Positions 10,736-20,270 of a stretch of DNA of 64,000 nucleotides are shown here, piece after piece. Made by a program: the position numbers and the translations under genes. The stretch lies in NCBI GenBank assembly GCA_028583685.1, contig JAMXIF010000003.1, positions 58,813,310 to 58,877,309 on the forward strand, read 5' to 3'. This DNA is from Petaurus breviceps papuanus (taxonomy: Eukaryota > Chordata > Mammalia > Diprotodontia > Petauridae). The notes below the pieces were generated by a model. It was not told the origin of the DNA and did not search any database. It saw nothing but the letters and a program-made list of their open reading frames with translations. Each line of letters starts with the position of its first letter. The stretch's first letter is position 1.

Positions 10736-11989
10736 TGACCTAATCTCTCTGTCTTTGTGTTATCAAATGCAATAAGGAAGCATCATAATGCTACTCCAAC
10801 TGTCTACTAACCTCATATAGATATTGGCAAGAATGAATGATTTGTTGCTTAGAAAAAGGATGAAAATGACTTATTCCCTTTTTCCTGTACAGTGATAGTC
10901 TGCATAAAAACACATTAATTTCCCAGGTTTCTGCATTGCAGTAACCTTTACCAAGCACAAATTCACAAGTCTTTCCTGTGAGGTAGTTCTTATTTAAAAT
11001 CTGAATAAAGTACTCTCTCTAATTCAGTAAGTTTAATTCAGGCACCAGAGGTAGAAAACAAAAACAAACCAAAAACACATTTCAGAAAGACCCTACTTAA
11101 CCCTGGCTAACTGGCTATAATTAAACTGCTACTAGACATAACCATTGTCATCTTTCTCATCAAGTATATGATTTTCAAAGTTGTATTATACTTTAGAAAT
11201 GCTAGTAATGTTAATATTCATGTCTTGAGAACCAATATCTTTATTTTCTGCAGGGATATAATTTTGAAACTATAATATAAATCAATAAACAAAGCATGTT
11301 TTTACCCTACCCCCTCTTTTAACTTCTCCAGTTTCATGTCAATAACTTTAACAACAGCAAAAAAAAAAAGATATTTAAAATCTTATAAAAGGAACATATG
11401 GCTTGTTATCTTGGTATCATGTATTTTGATACCATTTATTTGCATTACACTTGTCTTTGCCTATGGAAACTTCTTCCAGGTTGGTAAAGCTGTTAATTAG
11501 GGAAACATAGAATCCACCTTCTACTCTGTCCTCTAGGATTTAAGCAGAGCCCTTTAGTTAATGGTTAACAAAGCAAAAGGCATGTCAAATATCACCCCAA
11601 GTGCAAAAATGAAAGTGTTGACTGAGGTTGCTAAAGTCTAGGAGAAAGTCTGTAGCCTCTAGGTAAAAATCGATCTGTGTTTTGTTAAATAATAGAGTCA
11701 ATTACAGACATAGAATGCACTCTGTGTACATTCTGTTACTTCAATCACTTGTGATGAGGAATACTTTTCTCTTTAGCTTCCCTTCTTCCCTTCCAACCAA
11801 GAAATGGCTCCCCTTGCTGTTTAAATTCTGCAAAAAGGCAGCTGCTTAGGAGGAGTCCTTCCTTAGCTATTCTCCTTCCTTTCTTCCATCATTTCCACTT
11901 GGAATACTATGGAGGAAGTCTATATAGATAATGTAGGCACTCCAACTTTTCCACTTTTGCTTTTTCATGTAGCCTATGCTTAATTATTC
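10736..11989. other. No gene or repeat recognised
   Basis: About 1.25 kb of sequence without a recognisable repeat, domain or long reading frame. It may be unique marsupial intergenic or intronic DNA. Confidence 0.45.
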
Positions 11990-12175
11990 AGTCAACATTC
12001 ATTTATTAAGAACTTATTATATATGCCATTGTACCTGGATTGTGTTAAGAAAGAAAAATAAAAATATAGTCCCTATCCTAGGAGAGACAGCATGCAAACA
12101 ACTATTTATATACAAGAGATAGATAGGATGATTTGGAGGAAGCGATATTTTGAGTAGCCCTGTTAGCAATTTATA
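11990..12175 (+). repeat. Ancient dispersed repeat ('ATTTATTAAG...ATGCCA' type)
   Basis: 'CATTCATTTATTAAGAACTT', then 'GTCCCTATCCTAGGAGAGAC' and 'ATGCAAACAACTATTTATAT', follow the order of a very common mammalian relic (consensus idea: ATTTATTAAGCACCTACTATGTGCCAGG, then a 'stock size' block). The family was not named with confidence. Confidence 0.4.
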
Positions 12176-12639
12176 AAGTTACCAAGTATTTCTTGGAATT
12201 ACAAAGCCCCTATCACCAACTGCTAGATGGTTAGCTGTTAGTAGCCCTACTGGTCTGGGAATTATCTCCCTAAAATAATCATATACAAATCCACATATTA
12301 AAATTCATATTCTTCATTCTTTCTGCCCTAGTCACCTGATGTTGTCTCTGCTGCATCCTCTCTCAAATCATGTTGACTCTTTTCCTGTGCTACTTGGAAG
12401 CAAGCTCTGCTTAGCTTCAAAGGAAAGAATCTTAGTGCCTATAATGCTACCCTGGACAGAAGTCTGGGAAGTGACAATACAATCTTGCTTTCTCTCCACT
12501 GAGTTTAATGAACAATATACTGATGGTTCACAAATGCAGAAAGAAATAATATTTGTAGCAAAAAGATGAGAAGAATTGTTTAAGTGGAGTCAGGTAGGAG
12601 GGATTTAGGGAAACGGATTTGCTTTTAAATCTAAGCTGG

Positions 12640-12976
12640 ATCCATGATGGAACTCATGTCAAATGAAATACAAAATTTCCTGCTTGGCATTCAAAGTCTT
12701 TTATATCCTAACCCCTCTTATACTTTCAGTCATCTGATCCATACTCTTCCAACCAGGAATACTAACCTCCTTGCTTTTACATAAATAAGACAGAGCATTT
12801 TTTCTAAATGTCCCTCTTCATCTCTGCCTATTGGCTTCCTGGATTTTCTTCAATTCTCAATTAAAATCTTCTCTTCTATAGGAACCCTTCACTAACTACT
12901 CAATTCTAGTGTCTTCCCTCTCTTTCTTACTTCTTATTTATCCACAAGTAGCTTGTTTGTTTGTATTTGTTTGCTT
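12640..12976 (+). repeat. L2 LINE, left part of a split copy
   Basis: Matches the 3' third of L2: 'CTGCTTGGCATTCAAAGTCT', 'CCTAACCCCTCTTATACTTT', 'TTCTATAGGAACCCTTCACT', 'GTGTCTTCCCTCTCTTTC', 'CTTGTTTGTTTGTATTTG'. The copy stops at TTTGCTT (12970-12976) and resumes at 14518, so everything between is inserted. Confidence 0.75.
12970..12976. repeat. Putative target duplication TTTGCTT (left)
   Basis: TTTGCTT at 12970-12976 recurs at 14518-14524, where the L2 sequence resumes. It is short, so chance cannot be excluded. The L2 continuity on both sides is the stronger evidence for insertion. Confidence 0.55.
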
Positions 12977-13036
12977 TTAATGGGATGTGTCTCCTGTGTG
13001 TGCAATAGCTTCTTGGAGCCACAGGTGAGAGCTGGG
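12977..13036 (-). repeat. Unclassified repeat copy A, distal part
   Basis: On the minus strand 'CAGCTCTCACCTGTGGCTCC' followed by 'AAGAAGCT' matches 'CAGCTCTTACCTGTGGCTCC' plus 'AAGAAGCT' of copy B near 20200. This is the part of copy A that lies beyond the LTR insertion. Confidence 0.65.
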
Positions 13037-13379
13037 TGACCCATTGGACAAGAAATGTGGATGAGCAGCCCTGAAAAGGACTCAGCAAGACCTCACACTA
13101 AAGATGCTGGCCAAAACTGATGGGGGAGGGGATCCCAATAGGTCCAGCAGGAATTATGATCTTATCTAAGACCAGAAAACCTGCAATATCGTCTGGAAAG
13201 AATTCAAGGTCTCAGGCTTAATTGGAGAGAGAGTTGTAGAAGTTTATTTTTACGCTTCCATGAGAAGCAGACAAGAGTCCTTTAGGGGACCTGCAAGTGA
13301 GAGGGGTACATGCTTTTACCTTTAAAGGGTAGGGCTGCCATTGTCAGGGCTGACCAGATGGGAGGGGCCTCAGTGCATA

Positions 13380-13812
13380 CCGTGTTTCCCCGATAATAAG
13401 ACCTATCCTGAAAATAAGCCCTCTCTTTACTGTGTAAGATTCCTCTAAAATAAGCCCTCCCCCAAAAATAAGCCCTATTGAGATTGCTACTGTAGTGAAG
13501 GTGATCCCCTGTGCTACACGCTGCATTANNNNNNNNNNNNNNNNNNNNNNNNNNNNNNNNNNNNNNNNNNNNNNNNNNNNNNNNNNNNNNNNNNNNNNNN
13601 NNNNNNNNNNNNNNNNNNNNNNNNNNNNGCTGCAGCAGTGAGCGCGTCATCCTGTTCTTCCCCAGTGATTTGCTTGCTGGCGCCATTGAGAGCAGTGCTG
13701 CTGAGGAGAGCTGAGGCATGACAACATAAGCCCTCCCCTGAAAATGAGCCCTCTGGTGTTTTTCTTTCCAAAAAAAATAATAAGACAGTGTCTTATTATC
13801 GGGGAAACATGG
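13380..13812. mobile_element. Non-autonomous DNA transposon (MITE), TA target duplication
   Basis: Terminal inverted repeats CCGTGTTTCCCCGATAATAA at the left and the reverse complement of CCATGTTTCCCCGATAATAA at the right match over about 23 bp with one difference. TA flanks both ends (13378-13379 and 13813-13814). Inside, the unit 'AAAATAAGCCCTC' is repeated in both orientations. TA duplication fits the Tc1/mariner superfamily (inference). No transposase frame is seen. Part of the centre is hidden by a 100-N gap. Confidence 0.87.
13529..13628. other. Assembly gap, 100 N
   Basis: Exactly 100 unknown bases inside the MITE. A round number usually marks a placeholder of unknown true length. Confidence 0.98.
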
Positions 13813-14139
13813 TAGACAAAGGTCAGAGCTGACCAAGAGGAGCATGTGAATAGATAGTTTAGATAAGATTTGGGCCAGGTCGTTAAGGAGACAAAAGGCA
13901 AGGATAAAGGAGGGTGTGGGCCAGGCCTGGGAAGAAATCAAGAGATTAAGTAAGAACAAAGGGGTCACAGGGTGTTGCCTAGGTGGAGTGTGGGATAGGG
14001 AGAAGGGGCAGAGCTCAAGGGTGGGAAAGGACAAATTGCAGTTACAATTAAACAGACTGGTTTTACAAGTTGGTTTCACAAATTGATCTAGACCCCAGGT
14101 ACCCCATCAAAACCATCAGAGCAAATGAGCTAAAACCAA

Positions 14140-14517
14140 GGTGAGAGTAGTCTACAGACCTCAAACCCATTGGTGAGTTGGAGGGATGTCTACTACAACC
14201 ATGTGAAGACTTCTCCCAGCAGAAAGGATTGTTGAGAACAATGTGTTCCAGTAGCAATGAAGGTGAATAAAGCAGGGTCCATGAAGGGCTTAGAGCTTAG
14301 TCAGACATCAAAGATGTCAAAGTCATGCCAGTAGATGCCTCCTGGGCCATTGCCAGCCATTCTAACTTTTGTTTTGCAACTAGACTTTGATGACTATGGA
14401 AGAGAGAGTGAGACTGATGACTATGTAACTCTGCCTCACTTAAATCCAATTCACATGCAAGTGAAAACAATCCTGTGAAGTCATTGATTCTATTCAAAAA
14501 GGAATGACAAAAAAAAA
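14140..14517 (-). repeat. Unclassified repeat copy A, main part
   Basis: On the minus strand: 'TTCACTTGCATGTGAATTGG', 'ATTTAAGTGAGGCAGAG', 'CAAAGTCTAGTTGCAAAACA', 'GGCCCAGGAGGC', 'GATGTCTGACTAAGCTCT', 'CACCAATGGGTTTGAGG'. Each block has a counterpart in the same order in copy B (19838-20270). No protein domain or known family was recognised. On the plus strand it closes with an A-run next to the TTTGCTT duplication, which suggests LINE-machinery mobilisation. Confidence 0.7.
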
Positions 14518-14655
14518 TTTGCTTCCTTGCTCCCCCATTAGACTGTAAGCTTTGGGAGGGTATGGACTGTGTCTTTTTGCCTCATTTTCTATCCTCAACC
14601 CTTAGCACAATACATAGCACATATAGGTACTTAAATGTTTATTAAATGAGATTTT
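14518..14655 (+). repeat. L2 LINE, right part of the split copy (3' end)
   Basis: 'CTCCCCCATTAGACTGTAAG', 'GGGAGGGTATGGACTGTGTC', 'CTTAGCACAATACATAGCAC', 'TTAAATGTTTATTAAATGAG' is the classic L2 3' end. It continues directly from 12976 once the insertion is ignored. Confidence 0.78.
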
Positions 14656-14839
14656 TTTGAAAGTTATGGAGAAAATGTTAACTCAGATTAAACTGAAAAG
14701 TATGTCATGCATATATGTGTGTGTGTGTATTATGCATGTATATAGTATCTCTACATATGTATGTATAAATGCCACTTGTTAAACATTTATGAACACAATA
14801 CTGCATTGGAGCAAGGAAAACTTTTTTCTTCTTCCCTAG

Positions 14840-15750
14840 ATGGAACTCCCCAAGGGTGAATTTTCTCTTCTCTTTTCAAACTTCCAACACCATCCACTCT
14901 GTCTTCTCTTTCAGCTCTGCACATTATATACTATATTTTTGGTAAAAATAGAAATTTCTGTCATGAATTTCTTCTTCTCTCCAAATCTACAGCTCAAGTC
15001 TCCCCAACTTTATCCCTCACTTTATTTTTTACTGATCCTATCTATGAAGACTTGACCCTCCCAACTAAGACCAACATCTCTACTTATGCCTTTGTTCTCA
15101 TTCTATTCTTTTCCTTTAATAACTTGCTTCTTTGATCATCATCTATCTCTATGATTTTTAGTTATTTCCTTTCTACTGGTTCATTTCCAGAATAATATGT
15201 GTATAGTACTCATAGGTCTCCTATACTTAAAAAAAAAAAAACATGAAACTTTCACTTAACCCACCATGACCTAAAGCTTTTACCCCAAATCCCTCCTCCC
15301 ATTCATAGCCAAATTCCTAGAAAATGCTCCCAAAACTCCTTGCCCCATTTCCATCTCTCACTTAATCTTCAAAGTTTCCTTACATGACTTTCTGCCCTGC
15401 TGCAGAACTACAACTTCTTTCTCTAACAATAAAAATGTTATCTTAATTGTTGAATATGATGATCCATTCTGTCCTTTTCCTTCTTGGCCTTCTCCAGAGT
15501 GTTCACACTGTGGAGCATCCTTTACTCCCTGGATTTCTGTGATATGGAACTGTTTGGTTTCTCTTTCTACCCCAAGGATCTTAATTAAACCCTCTTTTCT
15601 CTCTCTGCACTCCCTTAATAACCTGATCAGCTCATATGCATTAAATTATTATCTCCATGAAGATGACTTAGAGAACTCTAGAAATAATACTTGTCTCTCT
15701 CCTCACCTACAGTCTTGTATCACTGATTGAACATTAGATATCTCCAACTG
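14840..15750 (+). repeat. L2 LINE, endonuclease-to-RT region
   Basis: Pyrimidine-rich sequence with L2 blocks in order: 'ATAGCCAAATTCCTAGAAAA', 'CATTTCCATCTCTCACTTAA', 'CTTCTCCAGAGTGTTCACAC', 'TTACTCCCTGGATTTCTGTG'. Strongly decayed, with no usable frame. A 12-A run sits near 15230. Confidence 0.6.
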
Positions 15751-15954
15751 GAGAGTCAGTCTATTTATATGCATTTATTAAGTCCTTACTATGCTAAGTG
15801 TTGTATAAAAGAAAGGTATAAACATGATCGAGACAATGTAAAAAAATCCCTAGTAAGATATATTTAGTTTAAATAGAAGGTAATCTCAGAGGGAAGCCAC
15901 TAGCAAGGCAAAGGACTAGGATAGGCACAGAAAATTCAACATGACCAAAATGAA
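15751..15954 (+). repeat. Ancient dispersed repeat fragment
   Basis: 'TATGCATTTATTAAGTCCTT' followed by 'ACTATGCTAAGTGTTG' is the same type of relic as at 11990. Beyond 15880 nothing was recognised. Confidence 0.4.
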
Positions 15955-16472
15955 TTCAAAATTATCACTTATTTTTAATTTAATATTTTCTTTAATTAGG
16001 TGTAAAAACAACTTTTAAAATTTGTTTTAGAAAATGTTGAGTTCCAATTCCTTCCCTCCCATCTTCTCCTAATGCCTCATTGAGAAAGTAAGCAATTTGA
16101 TAAAGATTACATGTGTGCAATCAGGTAAAGCATATTTCCATATTATTCATATTGTGAAAGAAACATAGACCAAACACAATGAGAAAAATAAAGCAAAAAA
16201 AAACCCTGCTTCAATCTACTTTCATATTTCATCAGTTCTTCATCTGGAGATGGATGGAATTTTACTTTTATCATAAATCCTTCAAAAATGTCTTAGACCA
16301 TTTTATTGCTGAGGGTAGCTAAGTCAATCACAGTTGATCATTGTGCAATGTTGCCATTACTGTGTACAATATTCTCCTATTTCTGCTCATTTCACTTTGT
16401 ATCAGTTTATGTAAGTTTTTCCAGGTCTTTCTGAGAGCATCCTGATCATCATTTCTTATGAAACTTTTCTCA
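15955..16472 (-). repeat. L1 3' end, reverse strand
   Basis: On the minus strand it runs from 'AAATGATGATCAGGATGCTC', 'AGAAAGACCTGGAAAAACTT', 'GAAATGAGCAGAAATAGGAG', 'CAACTGTGATTGACTTAGCT' and 'CATCCATCTCCAGATGAAGA' to 'GGAGGGAAGGAATTGGAACT' and an A-rich end. 5'-truncated marsupial L1. Confidence 0.85.
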
Positions 16473-16510
16473 GTATGAGAATAGGGAAGGGAATTGAAGG
16501 GAATAGAAAT

Positions 16511-16665
16511 GTATATACATATACATATATATATATATGTGTGTGTGTGTGTGTATGTGTATATGTATACATATATACACATACAAATATATATCTATAT
16601 AGGAGGGTATATGGGAGTATGAATACATATATGAGTGTGCGTATATATATGTACAGGTACACATA
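16511..16665. repeat. (TA)n/(TG)n microsatellite
   Basis: Alternating TATACATA, TATATATA and GTGTGTGT tracts with interruptions. The T/Y/I/H-rich open frames over this tract are artefacts of the repeat. Confidence 0.9.
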
Positions 16666-16918
16666 GACAGAGGGCACAGAACTAATTTAATAGGAAGGGA
16701 TGATACTTAAAAGGGGAAATTAAGAGGTAAGAAAGGAATATAATGAGAGCAGATGGGGAGAGACAGAATGGGGTAAATTATCTCATACAGAAGAAGCAAG
16801 GGAAAATGGTTAAAATGGAGGGGTAGAATAGGAAGGCAAAAGGGAATGGGTCAACCTTATTCTTATTGAATTTGGCTTAGGGAGGGAATGACATACACAC
16901 TAAATAAGGATATCTCAC

Positions 16919-17539
16919 TGTGATAGTAATGGAATGTGGAGATTCCTCTGTATTGGGCTTGGTTTTCAAATTGTAGTGGGACCTGCAACAACAGCACTGT
17001 CCTTCACCAGTGGACAGTATTCATTCTGTCTGCAGGACAGTCTCCAGACCCCTGCAACAATAGCACTGTCCTTCACCAGTGGACAGTATTCACTCTCTGT
17101 CTGCAGGACAGTCTCAGGGCTTCTTAGCCAAAAGCCAGGTTCCAGGACTTCTTCAACAACAGGACTGTCTTTCACCAGTGGACAAATCTGGCAAAACAAC
17201 ATCAAAACAGACAGACAAAGTACCAGCAAAACAGCCATGTCTCCTCAGTCCTTGGCAGCTCAGGGGGCAGGTCTCAAAAGTCCAGGGCGATTCAAAGTGG
17301 CCCCAGCAACCCCTCTCAGTCTCTCTCTCTCCCTCCAGGAGGTGCTGCTTCCAAAAAAGGTCTTCCGCCTCTCTCTTGTCTCTCCAAATCTAAGTCACCA
17401 GCTCCTCCCAGTTCAGGACTTTCTTTTCACATCAACAAGTCCATCCCACAGGTGGGATTAACAAGCTCTGTGTTTTAACACAATCAATTTGAAAACCAAG
17501 CCCAATACAGGGGAATCTCCACATTCCATTACTATCACA
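16919..17539. mobile_element. Fossil LTR-like element with about 55-bp inverted ends
   Basis: The 621-bp element starts TGTGATAGTAATGG and ends with its inverse CCATTACTATCACA. Both ends are flanked by CTCAC (16914-16918 and 17540-17544). TG...CA ends and a 5-bp duplication are LTR hallmarks. The first bases also resemble the start of the LTR at 46834 (TGTAATAGTAATGG). Unusually, the outer 55 bp (16919-16973 and 17485-17539) are inverted repeats of each other with one difference, far longer than normal LTR ends. No retroviral genes lie inside. The alternative reading is a foldback DNA element. Old, placed inside a HAL1-like element. Confidence 0.62.
16980..17180 (+). repeat. Tandem repeat inside the LTR-like element, about 3 units of 70-90 bp
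   Basis: 'GCACTGTCCTTCACCAGTGG' occurs near 16995 and again near 17066. A related 'GGACTGTCTTTCACCAGTGG' occurs near 17161. The first two units also share 'TCTGCAGGACAGTCTC'. Short direct repeats in this position are often enhancer-like in LTRs (family knowledge); function here is not shown. Confidence 0.75.
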
Positions 17540-18174
17540 CTCACCCCACAGAAGAATAGGAGGGAAGATGATGAAAGGAGGGATGATGGAAGGGAGGGTA
17601 GGCTGGGGGGGGGGGGGGGAGGGAAGTTGGAAGCACTCATTTTTGAAGAGACAGGATTAAAGTAGAGAATCAAACAAGTGGGAGTTGGGATAGGATGGAG
17701 GGAAATATAATCAATCTTTTACAATATATATTCACTATGGAAATGTTTTGCATAGCTACAAATGTACAACCTGTATTGAATTGCTGATCTTCCCAGTAAG
17801 GATGGGTGATGAGGGAGGAAGGGATTGAATCTGGAATTCAAATTTTTAAAATCAAATGTTTATAAAAACATATATATCTGCTATTATTAATATTATTTTA
17901 CATGTAACTGGGAAGTAAGATATACAGGCACTGGGGCATAGAGATCCACTGTGCCCTACTGGAAAGTCGGAGGGGGGTAAGGAAGAAGATATGGGAGGGA
18001 GAAGATTGGAGGAGGGGATATGCAGTGAGACTGCTGTTTTGGGGTGGTGGGTAGGGGGAAAATGGGGAGAAAATTTGTAACTCAAGATCTTGCAGAAATG
18101 AATGATGTAAACTAGAAGTTAATAAAGTATTTGATAAATAAAAAAAATAATGAGAAACTAGGAGGTTATTTGCA

Positions 18175-18432
18175 ATAGTTAAACTAAGAGGCAATTATGA
18201 CTGGAATTAAGGTGGTGTCTATTTGCTCTGACAGAATGGGACAGATTCAATAGTTGTAGAAGATGGCATGAAATATGGCAAGTTATTATTTGAAGTAAAG
18301 AGAGTAAGGGATGAGGAATGACTTGAGTTTCAAATCTACGTGGCTGGAAGGGTGTTGGTCCCTCCAGTAGAATCAGGTAAGTTTGAATTAGGGGTAACTT
18401 AAAAGTGGTAACGTTGGATTTTTGGAGAGTCA
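18175..18432 (-). repeat. L2 fragment, reverse strand
   Basis: Sequence such as 'GAGGAATGACTTGAGTTTCA' and 'GGGTGTTGGTCCCTCCAGTA' reads as the complement of the L2 block that precedes the conserved 'CTTGGAGTCATCCTTGACTC' region. Strongly decayed. Confidence 0.42.
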
Positions 18433-18434
18433 AG

Positions 18435-18565
18435 TTTTAATCTTTTGCTGAATATAAGCTCCTTGAGGGAAAAGACTGTATATCCTCCATTTTATCCTAA
18501 TGTTGACAATGTCTACCATAATGACTTACATATTATTAAATGATTACTGGATTAGATTGAACTGT
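18435..18565 (+). repeat. L2 3' end fragment
   Basis: 'ATATAAGCTCCTTGAGGGAA', 'AAGACTGTATATCC' and 'TATTATTAAATGATTACTGG' follow the L2 3'-terminal order. Confidence 0.6.
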
Positions 18566-18664
18566 TGGAATTTCAGAAGATATAAGGTTGATTTTTCTTG
18601 GGGGGTGGGAGACTTACAGATCTTTGTCAGAAAATGGTAAGGTTTAGCTGGGGATCCTCCTAAG

Positions 18665-18870
18665 TTACAGGGAATGAGGAATTTAAGGGTTCATTTACAT
18701 ATCATGGCCATTTTTTACCTTAGTCTCCCATTTTCCTACCTTAATAAGACTTTCCATCCCACCAAAAAATGGCCTGTATCTCTTTTTCTACAGGCACTCA
18801 TGCCATGTTCCATTTTTTTCTGGCAATTGAACTGTATCTTATGCATGGTAAACACTAAATAAGTGTTTGT
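18665..18870 (+). repeat. Possible L2 3' end fragment
   Basis: Closes with 'GGTAAACACTAAATAAGTGT' and 'TTGTTGAC', as L2 tails do. The earlier part is weakly similar. Confidence 0.35.
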
Positions 18871-19270
18871 TGACTTTAATGATAATATTCATTTCCTCAG
18901 GTTCATACTCCAGTAGACCTAAGCTAAAATAATGAGTTTTGTTGTTTGATGGAAAAGAAAGGACTAAAGATAAACATCAGGATTGTCAATACATTTGACC
19001 TTTCCTCTAACTCAATATCCTGATAATGAACTTTATTTTATTTCTCTCATAGTATGGATATCTACTCACCTAGTCTTATTATATCCATTGCATCTTAAAG
19101 TAAACAACAAGAAAGTTATGGTTTTCTTCACTAATTTTATCACTCCTTCTAACATGGGCTTCCATCTTCCTAACCCTACTACTCATACCTGTGCTACATG
19201 CCTTTGCTTATTTCTTATTTCCATACCTATAAATTGCTATTCATGTACATTTGAGAGAATTTGGCATGAC
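18871..19270. other. No gene or confident repeat seen
   Basis: A roughly 100-codon open frame at 18983-19288 has no recognisable domain and mixed composition. It is treated as chance. Confidence 0.45.
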
Positions 19271-19475
19271 AAACTGGAAGTAGGGTAGACACAGATTCAA
19301 ATTTCATATCTCTGACATTTGCTAAATATATGATCCTGGGAAAGTCACTTAAACTTTCTGAGTCTCAGTTTCCACATGTGTAAGAGGAGCATAATTATAC
19401 CCATACCACCTACCTCAGAAGTGTTGTGAGGTTCACATGAGATAAAGTACAGAAATTGTATTTTTATTTAATGTA
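19271..19475 (+). repeat. CORE-SINE / MIR-type SINE
   Basis: 'ACACAGATTCAAATTTCATA', 'GATCCTGGGAAAGTCACTTA', 'CTGAGTCTCAGTTTCC', then the L2-like tail 'CCTACCTCAGAAGTGTTGTG' and 'TTCACATGAGATAAAGTA'. Nearly complete. Confidence 0.78.
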
Positions 19476-19837
19476 TTCACTTCATTCAATAAACATTTAT
19501 TCAGCACCTACTATGTACCATCTACGCACCATCTAAGTGCCCACAAACTTGGGCAAGCTTTAAAACACTATAAATATATCAATGATTATAGAGTAAATCA
19601 TGTGACCTTTCTGTACTTCAATTTTCTCATTTATTTTATGAGAAAAATAGATTAGATACTCATGTAACTCAATAATCAATGAACTTCTGATCTAGGTTCA
19701 CTTTGATACTGAATCATGTTTGTGTGTATTTTTTCCCTCACTTTTACCTAGGATTTCATTGGCTAAGAGAACTCTCTGCTGTGGATATCCCATTTCAGGT
19801 AATGACATCTCCAAAACTTTTGGCCTTATAAAGTTGA

Positions 19838-20270
19838 CTAGGGTAGTAGTTTGTCTTTCATTTTTGAAGAAGACTAGTGACATCACTTGCATGTGAGCTG
19901 GATTTAAGTGAGGCAGAGTTTTGCAAAGTCATCAACCTCTCTCTTGCAGAGTCACTCAAGTCCAGAGATAAGACAAAAGTCAGGATAACTGGCAGTGGCC
20001 CAGGATGTAGTGGATGACCTTGGATTCTTCAATGTCTGATCAAGCTCTGAGGTGATCTATAGCACTTTCTTCAGCTGCCTTCATAGATGTTGGAACAAAT
20101 TGTTCTTGTCTACCCATTCCTCTGGGGAAATTCTCCATATGCTTGGTGTAAGCATTCCCCATAATTCGCCAATGGGTTTGAAGCCTGTCAGCTACTCTCA
20201 GCTCTTACCTGTGGCTCCAAGAAGCTGTCAGATAAACAGCCAGCCACAATTGAGTAAACCAGGTTGACTT
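19838..20270 (+). repeat. Unclassified repeat copy B
   Basis: Blocks 'TTTGTCTTTCATTTTTGAAG', 'ACTTGCATGTGAGCTGGATT', 'AAGTGAGGCAGAG', 'AAGTCCAGAGATAAGACAAA', 'GGCAGTGGCCCAGGATG', 'GATGACCTTGGATTCTTCAA', 'GTTGGAACAAATTGTTCTTG', 'CGCCAATGGGTTTGAAGCCT', 'CTTACCTGTGGCTCCAAGAA'. The same order appears on the minus strand at 12977-14517. Length is about 430 bp. A 71-codon frame runs across part of it, but copy A does not conserve it convincingly. Family unknown to me. Confidence 0.7.

Larger units (their letters stand above)
13037..14139 (-). mobile_element. Fossil solo LTR (endogenous retrovirus type), split by a MITE
   Basis: Read on the minus strand, a region with 'AATAAACTTCTACAACTC' followed by a U5-like pyrimidine-rich stretch looks like the R/U5 part of a retroviral LTR. 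Limits are set by where the surrounding repeat (copy A) stops and resumes. GGTGA occurs at both junctions (13035-13039 and 14140-14144). The LTR is about 665 bp once the inserted MITE is removed. No internal retroviral genes are present. The element is old: it has been invaded by another transposon. Open frames through it and across the N run are not genes. Confidence 0.55.
16480..18150 (+). mobile_element. HAL1-like (half-L1) 3' portion, split by an LTR
   Basis: The purine-rich sequence 'GAAGGGATGATACTTAAAAG' and 'GGGGTAAATTATCTCATACA' matches the reverse complement of the region next to ORF1 in the 23.6-kb element. At its far end 'TGTAACTCAAGATCTTGCAG', then an A-rich tail, is an L1-type 3' end. 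No ORF2 lies between. This structure fits a half-L1: an L1-derived element keeping ORF1 and tail but not ORF2. ORF1 itself is absent here, so this is a 5'-truncated copy. The LTR at 16919-17539 interrupts it. The purine-rich sequence has the same order on both sides of the LTR. Confidence 0.62.

Noticed and set aside
13282-14079. 265-codon reverse open frame
   Set aside because: It spans the 100-N gap, which supplies a third of a kilobase-scale 'open' stretch without sequence, and it crosses an LTR and a MITE.
14063-14257. Shared coding frame in unclassified repeat copies A and B
   Set aside because: The frames share short words such as NSPMGL only because the DNA is homologous; the rest is not conserved as protein.
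16934-17461. 175-codon forward frame with internal repeats
   Set aside because: It lies entirely within the LTR-like element and its repeats come from the direct repeats there; no domain.
16919-17539. Plain DNA transposon with 55-bp inverted ends
   Set aside because: TG...CA ends, 5-bp duplication and similarity to the LTR at 46834 favour an LTR origin, but this alternative remains possible and is noted in the feature.
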